Assembly (NCBI RefSeq): GCF_023016285.1
Contig: NZ_CP095413.1
Coordinates: 5,222,501-5,286,500 of the forward strand
Direction of reading: 5' to 3'
DNA length: 64,000 nt
Source of the DNA: Muricauda sp. SCSIO 64092
Lineage (GTDB): Bacteria > Bacteroidota > Bacteroidia > Flavobacteriales > Flavobacteriaceae
Both the position numbers and the translations under genes were made by a program. The notes below the pieces were generated by a model. That model worked only from the letters and a program-made list of their open reading frames with translations. It was not told the origin of the DNA and ran no database searches. Shown here piece after piece: positions 27,056 through 34,837 of this stretch; positions within the stretch are counted from its first letter, which is position 1, and the number at the start of each line of letters is the position of its first letter.

Positions 27056-27885
27056 TTTAAAGAATTGAGAGAAGAAAATGCGGGACGGCGTGGGTGTGAA
27101 TTTGTGGCTTGGCACAAAGAGCCATTGCCCTGGGCTTTGTGTGGGGCGCATAGCGCCCAAATAGCGAAGGTATAAGACACAAAGAGAGCGTGGAAGCATA
27201 TTTTCTTCTTGATTTTTTGTTTCTTTTTTATCAAGAAAAAAGAAAAGAAAGAACAGCAAGAGGGCTCAAGCCTATTTGACATAATGTTTTAAGTACTCAC
27301 AAAAAAGTTGAATCGGAGGAGGATGCGAGCAAATGCTTAGAAATTTACTCATAGAGAAATTTTAAGCTTTTGCGGCAAGCTGACGAAAAGCCCGTGAAAT
27401 TTTTCTTCTCCAATTTTTCAATTAAACCTAAGATTTCAATCAAATACGAAAAGCTGAGCTTTTAATGGCGCTGGCCAAGTGGCTGAGAATTGCGTATAAA
27501 AATAAATGCTTGGGCATTTACTTTTTATGAAAGCAATATGCTGTTGGCCGAGCGGCTATTTTACATAACGGCAAATTATAGATACAAATGATAGCCCGTG
27601 CGAAGCACACCGCTTAAAAAAGGTTTCTTGTATAGCGCAAACGAAAGGTTTAATGTTTGAAGAATTTCTCCGCGATATTTGACATAATAGAATTATAGCT
27701 TACGAATGCGGACAAGCAATAAACATTATCAGCAAATTGCTTTGACATAAAATCGGTATCGTTATAGCGCTCACGCACTAGAACTGATTTTATATCAAAT
27801 AGCACAGCTATGCGCAATTTGCTACCCATAAGCATTTGTACTATAATTTATATTATGTCAAATAGATTTTAATGTAACTAAGACG
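27056..27885. other. Repeat-rich non-coding region
   Basis: No gene. It contains several hairpins (CACAAAGAGCC / GGGCTTTGTG near 27110-27150; GGGCGC / GCGCCC near 27155; GTATAAAAATAAATGC / GCATTTACTTTTTATG near 27494-27530). Three copies of ATTTGACATAAT occur, at 27274, at 27677 and inverted at about 27852. It looks like the decayed boundary of one or more mobile elements next to the transposon end. Confidence 0.5.
27677..27863. repeat. MITE-like nested inverted-repeat element
   Basis: ATTTGACATAATAGAATTAT (27677) is repeated in inverted form ending at 27863 with about 21 of 22-23 bases matching. Inside is a nested pair, AGCAAATTGC (27731) / GCAATTTGCT (27814), and imperfect TTTGACATAAAATCGGT / AACTGATTTTATATCAAA arms. 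The whole 187 bp could extrude as a long hairpin. No coding capacity. Confidence 0.55.
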
Positions 27886-27916
27886 TCCCAAAAATAGGAC
27901 AAAATGTCCAATAAAA
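27886..27916 (+). repeat. Left terminal inverted repeat of transposon B
   Basis: Starts TCCCAAAAATAGGACAAAAT; identical over 31 bp to the complement of 40078-40108 and to 1994-2024. Confidence 0.85.
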
Positions 27917-28112
27917 TCACCTAATTTATTGTAATTCAATTTTTTACGGACGCTATCCCGTTTCGGGATTACACTACCATTTCATGGCTTTTAAAATGAC
28001 TTGGGCGCAAAACGGTTAATGGACTATCCTTTACGGAAATAAACCGATTATGTTTCTTTCCATTTTCTTAAAAGGCACGATGTTCTAAATATTCACTTAA
28101 AACATTGAAATC

Positions 28113-28337
28113 GTGAAACATGCAAAGCGATTTATAAAAGCCTTTGGTCTTACCCAAGAGGGGCATATTGATTTTCCAAAGAAAATATCCAATATCCGTA
28201 TTTCAAGGATTGACAACTATCGTAAGATGGGTGGCTGTTGGTTCTGTTTCCCCCATGGAATAGAGACTACTAACTCAAAATTTTCAAAACGTACCCGTAA
28301 CTGGAAAAAATATAGGAGAAATCAATATAAGCTTTGA
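28113..28337 (+). CDS. Small conserved transposon-borne protein with CxFC motif (copy B)
   Basis: 74 residues, GTG start, essentially the same protein as at 2220 (GGCWFCFPHG core, basic C-terminus). It is the first gene inside the left end and is transcribed inward. The DNA after its stop differs from copy A: copy B carries an extra segment with ACCACATAGCTGCAT (about 28375-28391), which recurs inverted just outside the right end (about 40254). Function unknown. Confidence 0.6.
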   Translation: MKHAKRFIKAFGLTQEGHIDFPKKISNIRISRIDNYRKMGGCWFCFPHGIETTNSKFSKRTRNWKKYRRNQYKL

Positions 28338-28589
28338 TTTGGGAGTGAACGCATAGCGGATGAAACCGCCCGATGACCACATAGCTGCATAAACGGAAAA
28401 CTTAGCTCGGAGATACTGAAAACACAAGTGTTTATCGATTAATTAAATTCCCCAGTTTTATTTATTGGTCTATATGGATGTAATGTGCAATAGGGTTTAT
28501 TGAACGTACTGCCCAAGTGTGCTATTTTGTGTTTATGCAATAATGAGATTCCTATTCTGTTTATTGGAACCAACCACGGTAAGCACTTT

Positions 28590-28754
28590 TCAGGGTTCTT
28601 GCCCGTGAAGCAGTTCCAAATGCAGTTCAATGGCTTCCTTGATATTTTTCTCGACTTCCGTTCTATTGGCACCTGCGGAAGTACACCCGGGAAGTTCCGG
28701 TATATAGGCACTCCAACCGTCGCTGCTCTTCTCATAAATAATTTCGTATTCCAT
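28590..28754 (-). CDS. Orphan HicB-like antitoxin
   Basis: ATG at 28754 gives 54 residues: MEYEIIYEKSSDGWSAYIPE, LPGCTSAGANRTEVEKNIKE, AIELHLELLHGQEP. This is the HicB RNase-H-like fold (YEKS.DG..AY.PDLPGC...G....E...I.EAI..HLE). The usual C-terminal DNA-binding part is missing, and no HicA toxin gene is adjacent. It lies 19 bp upstream of the stop end of the ATPase gene, same strand. Probably a truncated antitoxin. Confidence 0.6.
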   Translation of the reverse strand: MEYEIIYEKSSDGWSAYIPELPGCTSAGANRTEVEKNIKEAIELHLELLHGQEP

Positions 28755-28773
28755 AGATCAAATTTAGGATATG

Positions 28774-29565
28774 TTATTTCAAAAACCTGAGATAGCTTTC
28801 CGGGCTTTGTAAGAACGACCTGGTAATGGTATAGTGCTCCGTTTCTTCCAATGACACCTTGTTCATTCCCCTATCCGTAACCTCATATATATTGGCCCCT
28901 GGATATGCCATGAGCATTGGTGAATGCGTGGCAATAATGAACTGGGACATATGGGCCTTTAAGTGCTCTTGAATAAAATATAGTAATGACAACTGTTTTG
29001 ATGGGGACAGTGCGGCCTCTGGTTCATCCAAAAGGAATATCCCACTTCCATTTATGGTATCGTCCATTATCTTCAGATAAGCTTCCCCATGTGAAAAGCC
29101 CTGCAAGTCTTGGCCATAGTTCTGCCGCATTTTATAAATCTGATAGTTTTGGTTATCCTTCATTTCTTGGATGATGCGGTCTGGGACTTCAACATAGATA
29201 TCTTTGAACGACTCGTGGAGCCTGGCATCCTCCCTGTCGATACTGTTCAAGAGGTCACCAAAGTCCTCTGCCCTAAAGAAGAAGCCCCTTGGTCTTTCAA
29301 TTTTCCAATCCAAATGTAAATAAGGTGTCAACGAACGTGCTGCCTTGAAACAATTTTTGCCATATCCGAACCCATCCATATGTGGGAGTTGTAATCGAAG
29401 TGCGAGTGTTTCAAGTAAAGTGGACTTCCCAGTTCCATTGTCCCCTATAATAAATGTGACCGGTGCGGACACATCGATGTCCTTTGCGAACTTAATGGCA
29501 TTGACATCATAGGGAAACGGATGGGTCCGTTCCGCTATAACACTAAGTGATGATAGGTATGACAT
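28774..29565 (-). CDS. COG3910-like AAA/ABC-type ATPase (transposon paralogue)
   Basis: 263 residues, collinear with and strongly similar to the ATPase at 10039: Walker A GDNGTGKSTLLE, signature-like DLQGFSHGEAYLKI, Walker B GIFLLDEPEAALSP, IIATHSPMLMAYPG, C-terminal SYLRFLK. It starts 8 bp downstream of the resolvase stop on the same strand, so it is probably co-transcribed with the resolvase. Unlike the other copy it has no phosphatase partner. The two paralogues differ mainly at GTGKS/GSGKS and in the variable middle (residues 95-130). Role in the transposon unknown. Confidence 0.8.
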   Translation of the reverse strand: MSYLSSLSVIAERTHPFPYDVNAIKFAKDIDVSAPVTFIIGDNGTGKSTLLETLALRLQLPHMDGFGYGKNCFKAARSLTPYLHLDWKIERPRGFFFRAEDFGDLLNSIDREDARLHESFKDIYVEVPDRIIQEMKDNQNYQIYKMRQNYGQDLQGFSHGEAYLKIMDDTINGSGIFLLDEPEAALSPSKQLSLLYFIQEHLKAHMSQFIIATHSPMLMAYPGANIYEVTDRGMNKVSLEETEHYTITRSFLQSPESYLRFLK

Positions 29566-29573
29566 GGATCGGT

Positions 29574-30161
29574 TCAGGGTTTATCAGTTGAATCCGCCAT
29601 CAGTGATTTTTCCACTCTATAAAAAGAGGTCTTTCCCAATTTTGCCCGCTTGCCCGCATTATCGATTGAGACCCCTTGGTTCTCATAAAGATGTTTGGCG
29701 TAGTGGTACTTTTCAATTGTCTCCACTTTTGCACCCTTTGGCCTGCCCAAAAGCTTGTTTCGTTTTCTGGCATTGTCCAGTCCCACTTTGGTACGTTCAC
29801 TGATAAGGTTCCGCTCAAATTCCGCAACTGCCGCAAAGATCTGTAACAGAAATTTACCATTTGCGGATGTGGTATCGAATTCCGGTTCGCTCAAACTTTT
29901 GAAATGTACCCCTGCCCCGTTGAATCGGTCTATGAGTTCCACCATATTTCTCAGGGAACGAAAGACACAATCGTTTTTATAAGTGAGTATGGTGTCCCCT
30001 TTCCTCATGTATTTGAGCATCTCTTTCAGGCCCTTCCTATCATCTTTCGTACCGCTGGCAATATCCGAGTAGATTTTTTCACAACCGTTGCTTTTCAACA
30101 AATCGATCTGTGCTTCCAACTTTTGTTCGGGTGTCGATACCCTTGCATATCCGACCGTCAT
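29574..30161 (-). CDS. Serine resolvase/invertase with substituted catalytic Arg
   Basis: 195 residues: catalytic domain MTVGYARVSTPEQ with nucleophile Ser9 and Arg7, E-helix LLQIFAAVAEFERNLISERT, and a C-terminal HTH (SIDNAGKRAKLGKTSFYRVE). This is the expected Tn3 resolvase. The D-R-L-G-R-S motif is instead D-C-V-F-R-S (Asp64-Cys65...Arg68). The position equivalent to gamma-delta Arg68 is Cys, through a TGT codon at 29967-29969 that is one C-to-T change from CGT. The second Arg is kept. Activity is therefore doubtful. The 120 bp between this gene and the integrase probably hold the res site. Confidence 0.8.
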   Translation of the reverse strand: MTVGYARVSTPEQKLEAQIDLLKSNGCEKIYSDIASGTKDDRKGLKEMLKYMRKGDTILTYKNDCVFRSLRNMVELIDRFNGAGVHFKSLSEPEFDTTSANGKFLLQIFAAVAEFERNLISERTKVGLDNARKRNKLLGRPKGAKVETIEKYHYAKHLYENQGVSIDNAGKRAKLGKTSFYRVEKSLMADSTDKP

Positions 30162-30281
30162 ATTTAGTTCCGTAAAAGGTTATATAACGAAACTACTAAA
30201 AAGAACGACAAATGGAACTCGGATAAGATTTTTTTTAGGCCAATGCGATTGTTTCGTAAAACTGCCGATTTATGGGGCTGT
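30162..30281. promoter_or_regulatory. Putative res/promoter region
   Basis: 120-bp gap between the resolvase start and the integrase end, the usual place for res subsites in Tn3 elements. It contains GGTTATATAACG, a palindromic core, and two TTCCGTAAAA / TTTCGTAAAA direct copies 88 bp apart. Not proven. Confidence 0.3.
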
Positions 30282-31099
30282 TCAATCGTCGAAAGGACTT
30301 GTCACATTCAACAAAGTAGGTTCAGTAACTTGGGTATAAATCATAGTCGTCTTGATGGAATTGTGCCCTAAAAGTTTTTGGATGATTCTAATATCGGTAC
30401 CATTTTCCAATAGGTGTGTTGCATAGCTGTGCCTCAAGGTATGCGCAGTGATGTTTTTATTTATTCTGGCCCTTTTGGAAGCGGCCTGGAGAAGCTTGTT
30501 GAAACTTGACGAAGAATACCTGTCTCCTTTCTGGCCTTCAAATAGGTACCGTTTGGGGGCATATTCTTTATAGTACTCACGAAGCATTGACAAGGCTTTT
30601 CCGGATAAGGGGACTATCCTGTCCTTGTTGCCCTTTCCTGATTTAATATGTATCACCATTCGGGATGAATCTATATCCTTGATTTCAAGTGCAATCAGCT
30701 CGCCTACCCTTAAGCCTGCACTGTAGACCACGGCTATCATGCTCTTATGCTTGATGTTGTTGGCTTTTTCAATGATTTTAAGAACTTCCTTTCTTGCGAT
30801 GACTACGGGAAGTCTGTCCGGCTTTCTACTTGGGAACAGAAATTCTAGGTTAATGCTTTGACCGAAAATCTCCCTGTAATACAGCTTCAAGGCCATTGCT
30901 ATCTGTTCTGATAGGAATAGGATACTTTCTTAGTGTGTACCATATGGTAGAAGTACCTGTGAAGTTCGGTTTCATCAATCTTGTTCAGTGGCTTTTCGAA
31001 AAATTGCATGGCCAGCTTTACGATTGAGGAATAACTTTCTATGGTATTCTTACTATACCGCTTAACCTCCAGTATTTTCACAAAATCAGGCAATGACAT
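30282..31099 (-). pseudogene. XerD/IntI-like tyrosine recombinase, single-base frameshift
   Basis: Two adjacent frames form one ~271-residue integrase. The N-terminal SAM-like domain (31099-30899) reads VKRYSKNTIESYSS and KKVSYSYQNR. The catalytic domain (30896-30282) has YSAGLRVGELIALEI, KSGKGNKDRIVPLS, ITAHTLRHSYATHLL, KLLGHNSIKTTMIYTQV: both Arg, Lys, His and Tyr are present. Inserting one A near 30900 gives SYSYQNRIAMALKLYYREIF, resembling the integron-integrase segment STQNQALSALLFLYREV. The IntI-specific insertion before the HTLRH box is not evident, but the enzyme faces away from a cassette array as IntI does. It is the presumed integrase of that array, now inactive unless frameshifting occurs. 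Confidence 0.8.
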
Positions 31100-31464
31100 A
31101 ATAATGTGAAGATATCTATTTATGGTGAAAAAGTACTATTTTTATTCCCGAATGATATGGTTATCCGGTGTTGTTCGGATATCCAATAGTTAGCACCAAT
31201 TTTGGAACAACAATACCCCAAACTTCCGACTTTTGACCCGTGCATGCCCGCCGGGTTTTTTCATTTTGATTTTTAAACAGACTATCCGTCAAAGTCCTTC
31301 GGAATCTTGGGTCGGTGAACATTTGTCACGGTTTTTTCCTGAATCATAGGAAAAAAAGTAAAACGCTTTAGAAAAAACCAATCTATGCGCAGACAGAACG
31401 CAATCTGGTTTTTACTTTTTTTCGGCCCATCCGCAAAGGTTGCGACCGATTTTAAAATATAACT
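31100..31464. other. ORF-less first cassette and attI region
   Basis: No supported gene in the 365 bp. Visible structures: a hairpin TCCTGAATCATAGGA (about 31342-31356) and a longer imperfect stem AAAAAACCAATCTATGCG / CGCAATCTGGTTTTTA (about 31373-31420) followed by CTTTTTTT, which could be a terminator or small RNA. As a cassette without an ORF it may supply transcription control. Confidence 0.45.
31189..31197 (+). other. attI-like insertion point
   Basis: GTTAGCACC at the start of the first cassette, 90 bp from the integrase start and on its 5' side, where attI lies in integrons. It is the exact complement of GGTGCTAAC at 31465-31473. Confidence 0.5.
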
Positions 31465-31597
31465 GGTGCTAACAAAACCTATAATTTATTGCTACCGATT
31501 TTTCCCTCGGAAAAATCTCGTGCTTTTGCTATCTTTGGTTCTCAACAGAACGGTACCGGGCACTTTTGCGCAACAAATCATAGCCGGACCGTTAGCT
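31465..31597 (+). repeat. attC-like site 1
   Basis: R'' GGTGCTAAC (31465); arms CTATAATTTATTGC (31479-31492) and GCAACAAATCATAG (31570-31583) pair with two mismatches; a perfect 9-bp inner stem GATTTTTCC / GGAAAAATC lies at 31497-31517; then CCGGACC and R' GTTAGCTAC. Confidence 0.75.
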
Positions 31598-31639
31598 ACA
31601 ACCAACTGAAAAAAAACCCAGAAAACTACATTTTGATTT

Positions 31640-31662
31640 TATACCAATAGTTGGTATATTTG
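31640..31662 (+). promoter_or_regulatory. parDE promoter with overlapping operator
   Basis: Perfect inverted repeat TATACCAA-TAG-TTGGTATA (31640-31658) overlaps a consensus -7 element TATATTTG (31655-31662). TTTTG at 31631-31635 is about 19 bases upstream as a -33 element. The position suggests autorepression by the antitoxin. The parD ATG is at 31681. Confidence 0.65.
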
Positions 31663-31680
31663 AGTTGTTATTTTGGAATT

Positions 31681-31932
31681 ATGGCTAAGAACACATCTAT
31701 ATTATTAGGCGATTATTTTGACAATTTTATTAGTCGCCAAATCAAAACGGGAAAATATTCTTCCGCAAGTGAGGTTGTTAGAGCAGCTTTGAGAATGTTT
31801 GAACACGAGGAGTCTAAAAAGGCTGAACTTATAAAAGAATTGAAAAAAGGAGAAAAATCAGGTTTCATAGATAACTTTGACCGAAAAAAGCTTTTAAAAA
31901 ACCTTCATCAAAAACATCTGACTGGGCAATGA
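31681..31932 (+). CDS. parD: ParD-family antitoxin
   Basis: The ATG at 31681 is chosen because the longer frame starts inside the promoter. 83 residues: ribbon-helix-helix N-terminus (NTSILLGDYFDNFISRQIKT, then GKYSSASEVVRAALRMFE) and a flexible toxin-binding tail (EKSGFIDNFDRKKLL). It binds DNA as a dimer and neutralises ParE. Its stop overlaps the toxin start (CAATGA). It is carried as cassette 2 of the integron-like array; toxin-antitoxin cassettes are common stabilisers of such arrays. Confidence 0.85.
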   Translation: MAKNTSILLGDYFDNFISRQIKTGKYSSASEVVRAALRMFEHEESKKAELIKELKKGEKSGFIDNFDRKKLLKNLHQKHLTGQ

Positions 31933-32228
31933 ACTATAAAGTCAGTCAAGAAGCAAATCGGGATATCGAAAATATTTGGCTCTATACATATGAAAACTGG
32001 TCACTTGAACAAGCGGACAGGTATTTTAACCTAATAATGGACGAAATCGAGTATTTGGCGGAAAATCCCGAATCTGGAAAAGATTACAGCGACGTTAGAA
32101 AAGGATATTTCCGTTCTCGGATAAAATCTCATTTCATTTTTTATAAAATCAACAGAATGAAAGAAGAAATTGAAATTATTAGAGTTTTACACCAAAGAAT
32201 GGATATCGAATCTCGGTTGAATGGATAA
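31929..32228 (+). CDS. parE: ParE/RelE-superfamily toxin
   Basis: 99 residues: YKVSQEANRDIENIWLYTYE, YFNLIMDEIEYLAENPESGK, FRSRIKSHFIFYKINRMKEE and IEIIRVLHQRMDIESRL give the typical ParE fold with the C-terminal IxxILHxxMD-like strand. ParE proteins poison DNA gyrase. The ATGA overlap with parD gives coupled translation. The gene ends 8 bp before the attC2 site, leaving no room for further cargo. Confidence 0.85.
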   Translation: MNYKVSQEANRDIENIWLYTYENWSLEQADRYFNLIMDEIEYLAENPESGKDYSDVRKGYFRSRIKSHFIFYKINRMKEEIEIIRVLHQRMDIESRLNG

Positions 32229-32235
32229 AATGGCT

Positions 32236-32369
32236 GTAGCTAACACGGTGTATAAGTAATAGCGGCTTAAGTGATAAAACGAAAGTATAAACATAAAACA
32301 AAGGTTAGTGCAAAACCGAAAGGTTCGTGAGTAGAAATCCACTACTACTCATACACTAGACCGTTACAA
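32236..32369 (+). repeat. attC-like site 2
   Basis: R'' GTAGCTAAC is the exact complement of the cassette start at 31591. Then ACGG-TGTATAAG, a long imperfect stem with TGAGTAG / CTACTCA (about 32328-32351), L' TACACTA and GACC-GTTACAAC. About 134 bp, VCR-like length. Confidence 0.7.
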
Positions 32370-32381
32370 CACATTAGAGAA

Positions 32382-32906
32382 ATGAAACCGAAAAATCGGA
32401 AAGAATATATAGCTAAACTCTTGACGCTGAAAGGTGCTTTCCGATTAGTTAAAACTGAAAAGAATAATCAGACACATGTTGAATACTATGAAAGCACTAC
32501 GAACAAATCTTGTTTTGAAGCTGGATATGTTAATGATGTTTTAATATATTTAAATCTGTCAAATGAAGATGTACCTGGATACACAGAACATCACCGAGGC
32601 GAGTATTTTTTCGACTCAGATTTTGACCATAAAAGACAATCAAAAACTGGATTAACATTCGATGAAGTAAACCGAAAAGGGATAAAAGAAGAATTGGAAT
32701 GTGGACTAATCGGACAAGAGGAACAATACCTCTTAAACCAAAAAGTAATTTACTCTAAACTCTATCTGACTGATGAGCATTTTGTGGTTAATGTAGACTT
32801 ATCAGGCAGAACATTTTGGCAAAAATTATTCGGACCTGAAATCACAAATATTGAAGGAGTGACTGTCAAGACTATTGATTTGAAGGGAATATTTTCTGGA
32901 ATATAA
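32382..32906 (+). CDS. Hypothetical cassette protein
   Basis: 174 residues from ATG 19 bp after the cassette start. Soluble alpha/beta protein: KNRKEYIAKLLTLKGAFRLV, EYYESTTNKSCFEAGYVNDV, HHRGEYFFDSDFDHKRQSKT, then a strand-rich C-terminus (YLTDEHFVVNVDLSG). No signal peptide or catalytic motif recognised. The stop is 4 bp before the R'' of its own attC, as expected for a compact cassette. Confidence 0.65.
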   Translation: MKPKNRKEYIAKLLTLKGAFRLVKTEKNNQTHVEYYESTTNKSCFEAGYVNDVLIYLNLSNEDVPGYTEHHRGEYFFDSDFDHKRQSKTGLTFDEVNRKGIKEELECGLIGQEEQYLLNQKVIYSKLYLTDEHFVVNVDLSGRTFWQKLFGPEITNIEGVTVKTIDLKGIFSGI

Positions 32907-32910
32907 AAAC

Positions 32911-32940
32911 GTGTTGTAACACTGGTAACCGTTGCACAAG
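32911..32940 (+). repeat. Truncated attC-like site 3
   Basis: R'' GTGTTGTAAC is the exact complement of the cassette start at 32363, followed by ACTGGTAACC and GTTGCACAAG. The arms and loop are missing, so the site is either collapsed or split by the IS1182-like insertion. Confidence 0.55.
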
Positions 32941-32996
32941 CCCATAAGTCCGAAAATGCGGATTGATATAAACCTTTTTCCGAGAGCTTTTTTGGT

Positions 32997-34587
32997 TCAT
33001 ACCAGTTTGCGTTTCACCAAGGACAGATGATCACAGAGCCTCAAAGTGGCCGTTACCATGCCATTTAGGCCGAAAAAGTCCCGGGACAGGGATTTTGCCG
33101 CGCTCCTGGCCTTTTTCAGGGTGTACTTTAATAGTTTCTTGAGGTTATAGGCTGTGGCGGCCATTTGCATGCACTTGTTGGCCTGCCGGATGCCCAGGGT
33201 ATATACTTTGCCCATGCCCATGAATTGGGTAAGGGTACCCAAAACAGGTTCCACGGTGCTTTGCCTTTTGGCTTTCATATAACGTCCCTGTGGACTGTTC
33301 ACCCGTTTGTTGTTGCGCTCGTATCTTCTCGGTAGTAGGTCAAGCAGATGCGTTTCTCCTGTGACTTTCCCAGGCATGTGCCGCGCAAGGGGCAGCCCAG
33401 GCATACTTTCTTGCTGGCCCGGTATTCCTTCTTTTTGGTCTTGGTGCGGTGATCAAGAAATACTTTCTTAAACCAAATGGACTTTCCCTTAGGGCAGATA
33501 AAACAATCTCTCGCTTTATCATAAACAAAACCTTCGGGCCCGCCTTTGTATGTACCATGGGAAGGGATAAAACTTTTCAGACCACATTGTTCCAAAAAGG
33601 CATATAGTTCTCCCCGCTGCTGTACCCGGTGTCCGCCACCACGTTCTCCCATCCCAGGCCCTCCTTCCAGAGCCTGGGACCGACACGTTTCACCATATCG
33701 GGCAGGTGCTGGTTGTCCTTGCCATCGGCATGGTATGCCCCGATGTCGGTGATCACATGGTTCGCCGTATCCACTGTCAATTGCGCCGTGTAGTTGAGCT
33801 TGCGGGCCTTGCCCGGTTTTACACTTATCCTGGCATCCGGGTCCGTGGGGCTGTAATGGGTCTTGTTGCTGGTATACTTTGAGCCCTTGTTGCCCGACCC
33901 CGGTCTTTGGTCCTGTTCCTTGGCCCATTTCCTGTTGCGGCCCTTTAGCGCTTTTAACTCTTGCTCATTGGCCGTTATTCTTCGTTGATCCGCTTTGGAC
34001 CTGTCCGTCTTGGACTTGCGAAGCGGCTTTTCCCTGTCAGTCGCACTTATGTGGCGTACCCTGCGCAGGTGCGTTTCCAACTCTTCCTCCGGAACCTTCA
34101 GTTCCAGGCTGTCCATAGAGGCGTTGGCCTTTACCGGGGCCGAGTCCATCACCTGGGTATGGCCGCTGACCAGACCGCTCTCCACACAAAGGGAAAACAC
34201 CTTGGCAAACACCTCTTCAAAGACACTTTCCGGAAACAGTTGGCGCGTACGGCTCACCGTGGAGTGCCACGGAAGTTCCTCGTCGATACCGTAGCCCAAA
34301 AACAACAGAATATCCAAACGCATACCACAATGGGCCACAAGCCTACGGTCGCTCGGGATATTCTCCAGATAACCCACCAAACACAGCTTGAAGAAAACCA
34401 CCGGGTCGATGCTCTTCTGTCCACTGTCGCCATAAAATCTCTTGGTCCGAGGATAGAGAAAATCCAAATCCAATGCCCCTTTCAAACGTCTGTAGAAGTT
34501 CCCCTCGGGAACACGGTCGCTCAAACGAAAATCCGTGAAGAGCTTTTCCTGATACTCCTTTTTGCCTTGCATTCCTAAAGATACCAC
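32997..34587 (-). pseudogene. IS1182-family transposase, two frameshifts
   Basis: Three overlapping frames make one ~530-residue DDE transposase. First (34587-33577): DUF772-like N-terminus (YRRLKGALDLDFLYPRTKRF...YGDSGQKSIDPVVFFKLCLV) and HTQVMDSAPVKANASMDSLE. Second: GFVYDKARDCFICPKGKSIW with a CLGCPLRGTC Cys cluster. Third: RQSTVEPVLGTLTQFMGMGK and a conserved C-terminus. The first break is an extra AT at about 33602-33605, the second a missing base at about 33324. The segment lies where cassette 4 would be, antisense to the other cargo. GTTGCACAA / TTGTGCAAC flanks may be its inverted repeats or cassette ends. Confidence 0.85.
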
Positions 34588-34606
34588 GATTTGCTATCTT
34601 TAGAAA

Positions 34607-34806
34607 GTTGTGCAACAGACACAAAAGCTATACGTAATGCGGGGTTTTGTAGTACAGGCACGGCAGGTGTTTCATAGCCCGCCAAAGCTCTGCTTTGACG
34701 TTTAATGAGTAAATTTAAACCCAAAGACACAGCTTTGGCTGCAGTCTGTGCAACTCGAAAGGTTTGTGCCTTGAAATCCCGCACTACGCATAGCCAAACC
34801 GTTATG
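34607..34806 (+). repeat. attC-like site 4 (long)
   Basis: R'' GTTGTGCAAC-AGAC, then GCTATACGTAATGCGGG (from 34627) pairs with CCCGCACTACGCATAGC (34778-34794); CAAACC-GTTATGACC closes it. About 200 bp, with further inner stems (TACAGGCAC / GTGCCTTGA). Longer than usual attC sites. Confidence 0.6.
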
Positions 34807-34837
34807 ACCAATTTTGGACTTCAAAATTCAACTCGAT

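Noticed and set aside
33879..34578. Several 80-200-codon plus-strand frames across the IS1182 region
   Set aside because: Antisense shadows of the transposase reading frame.
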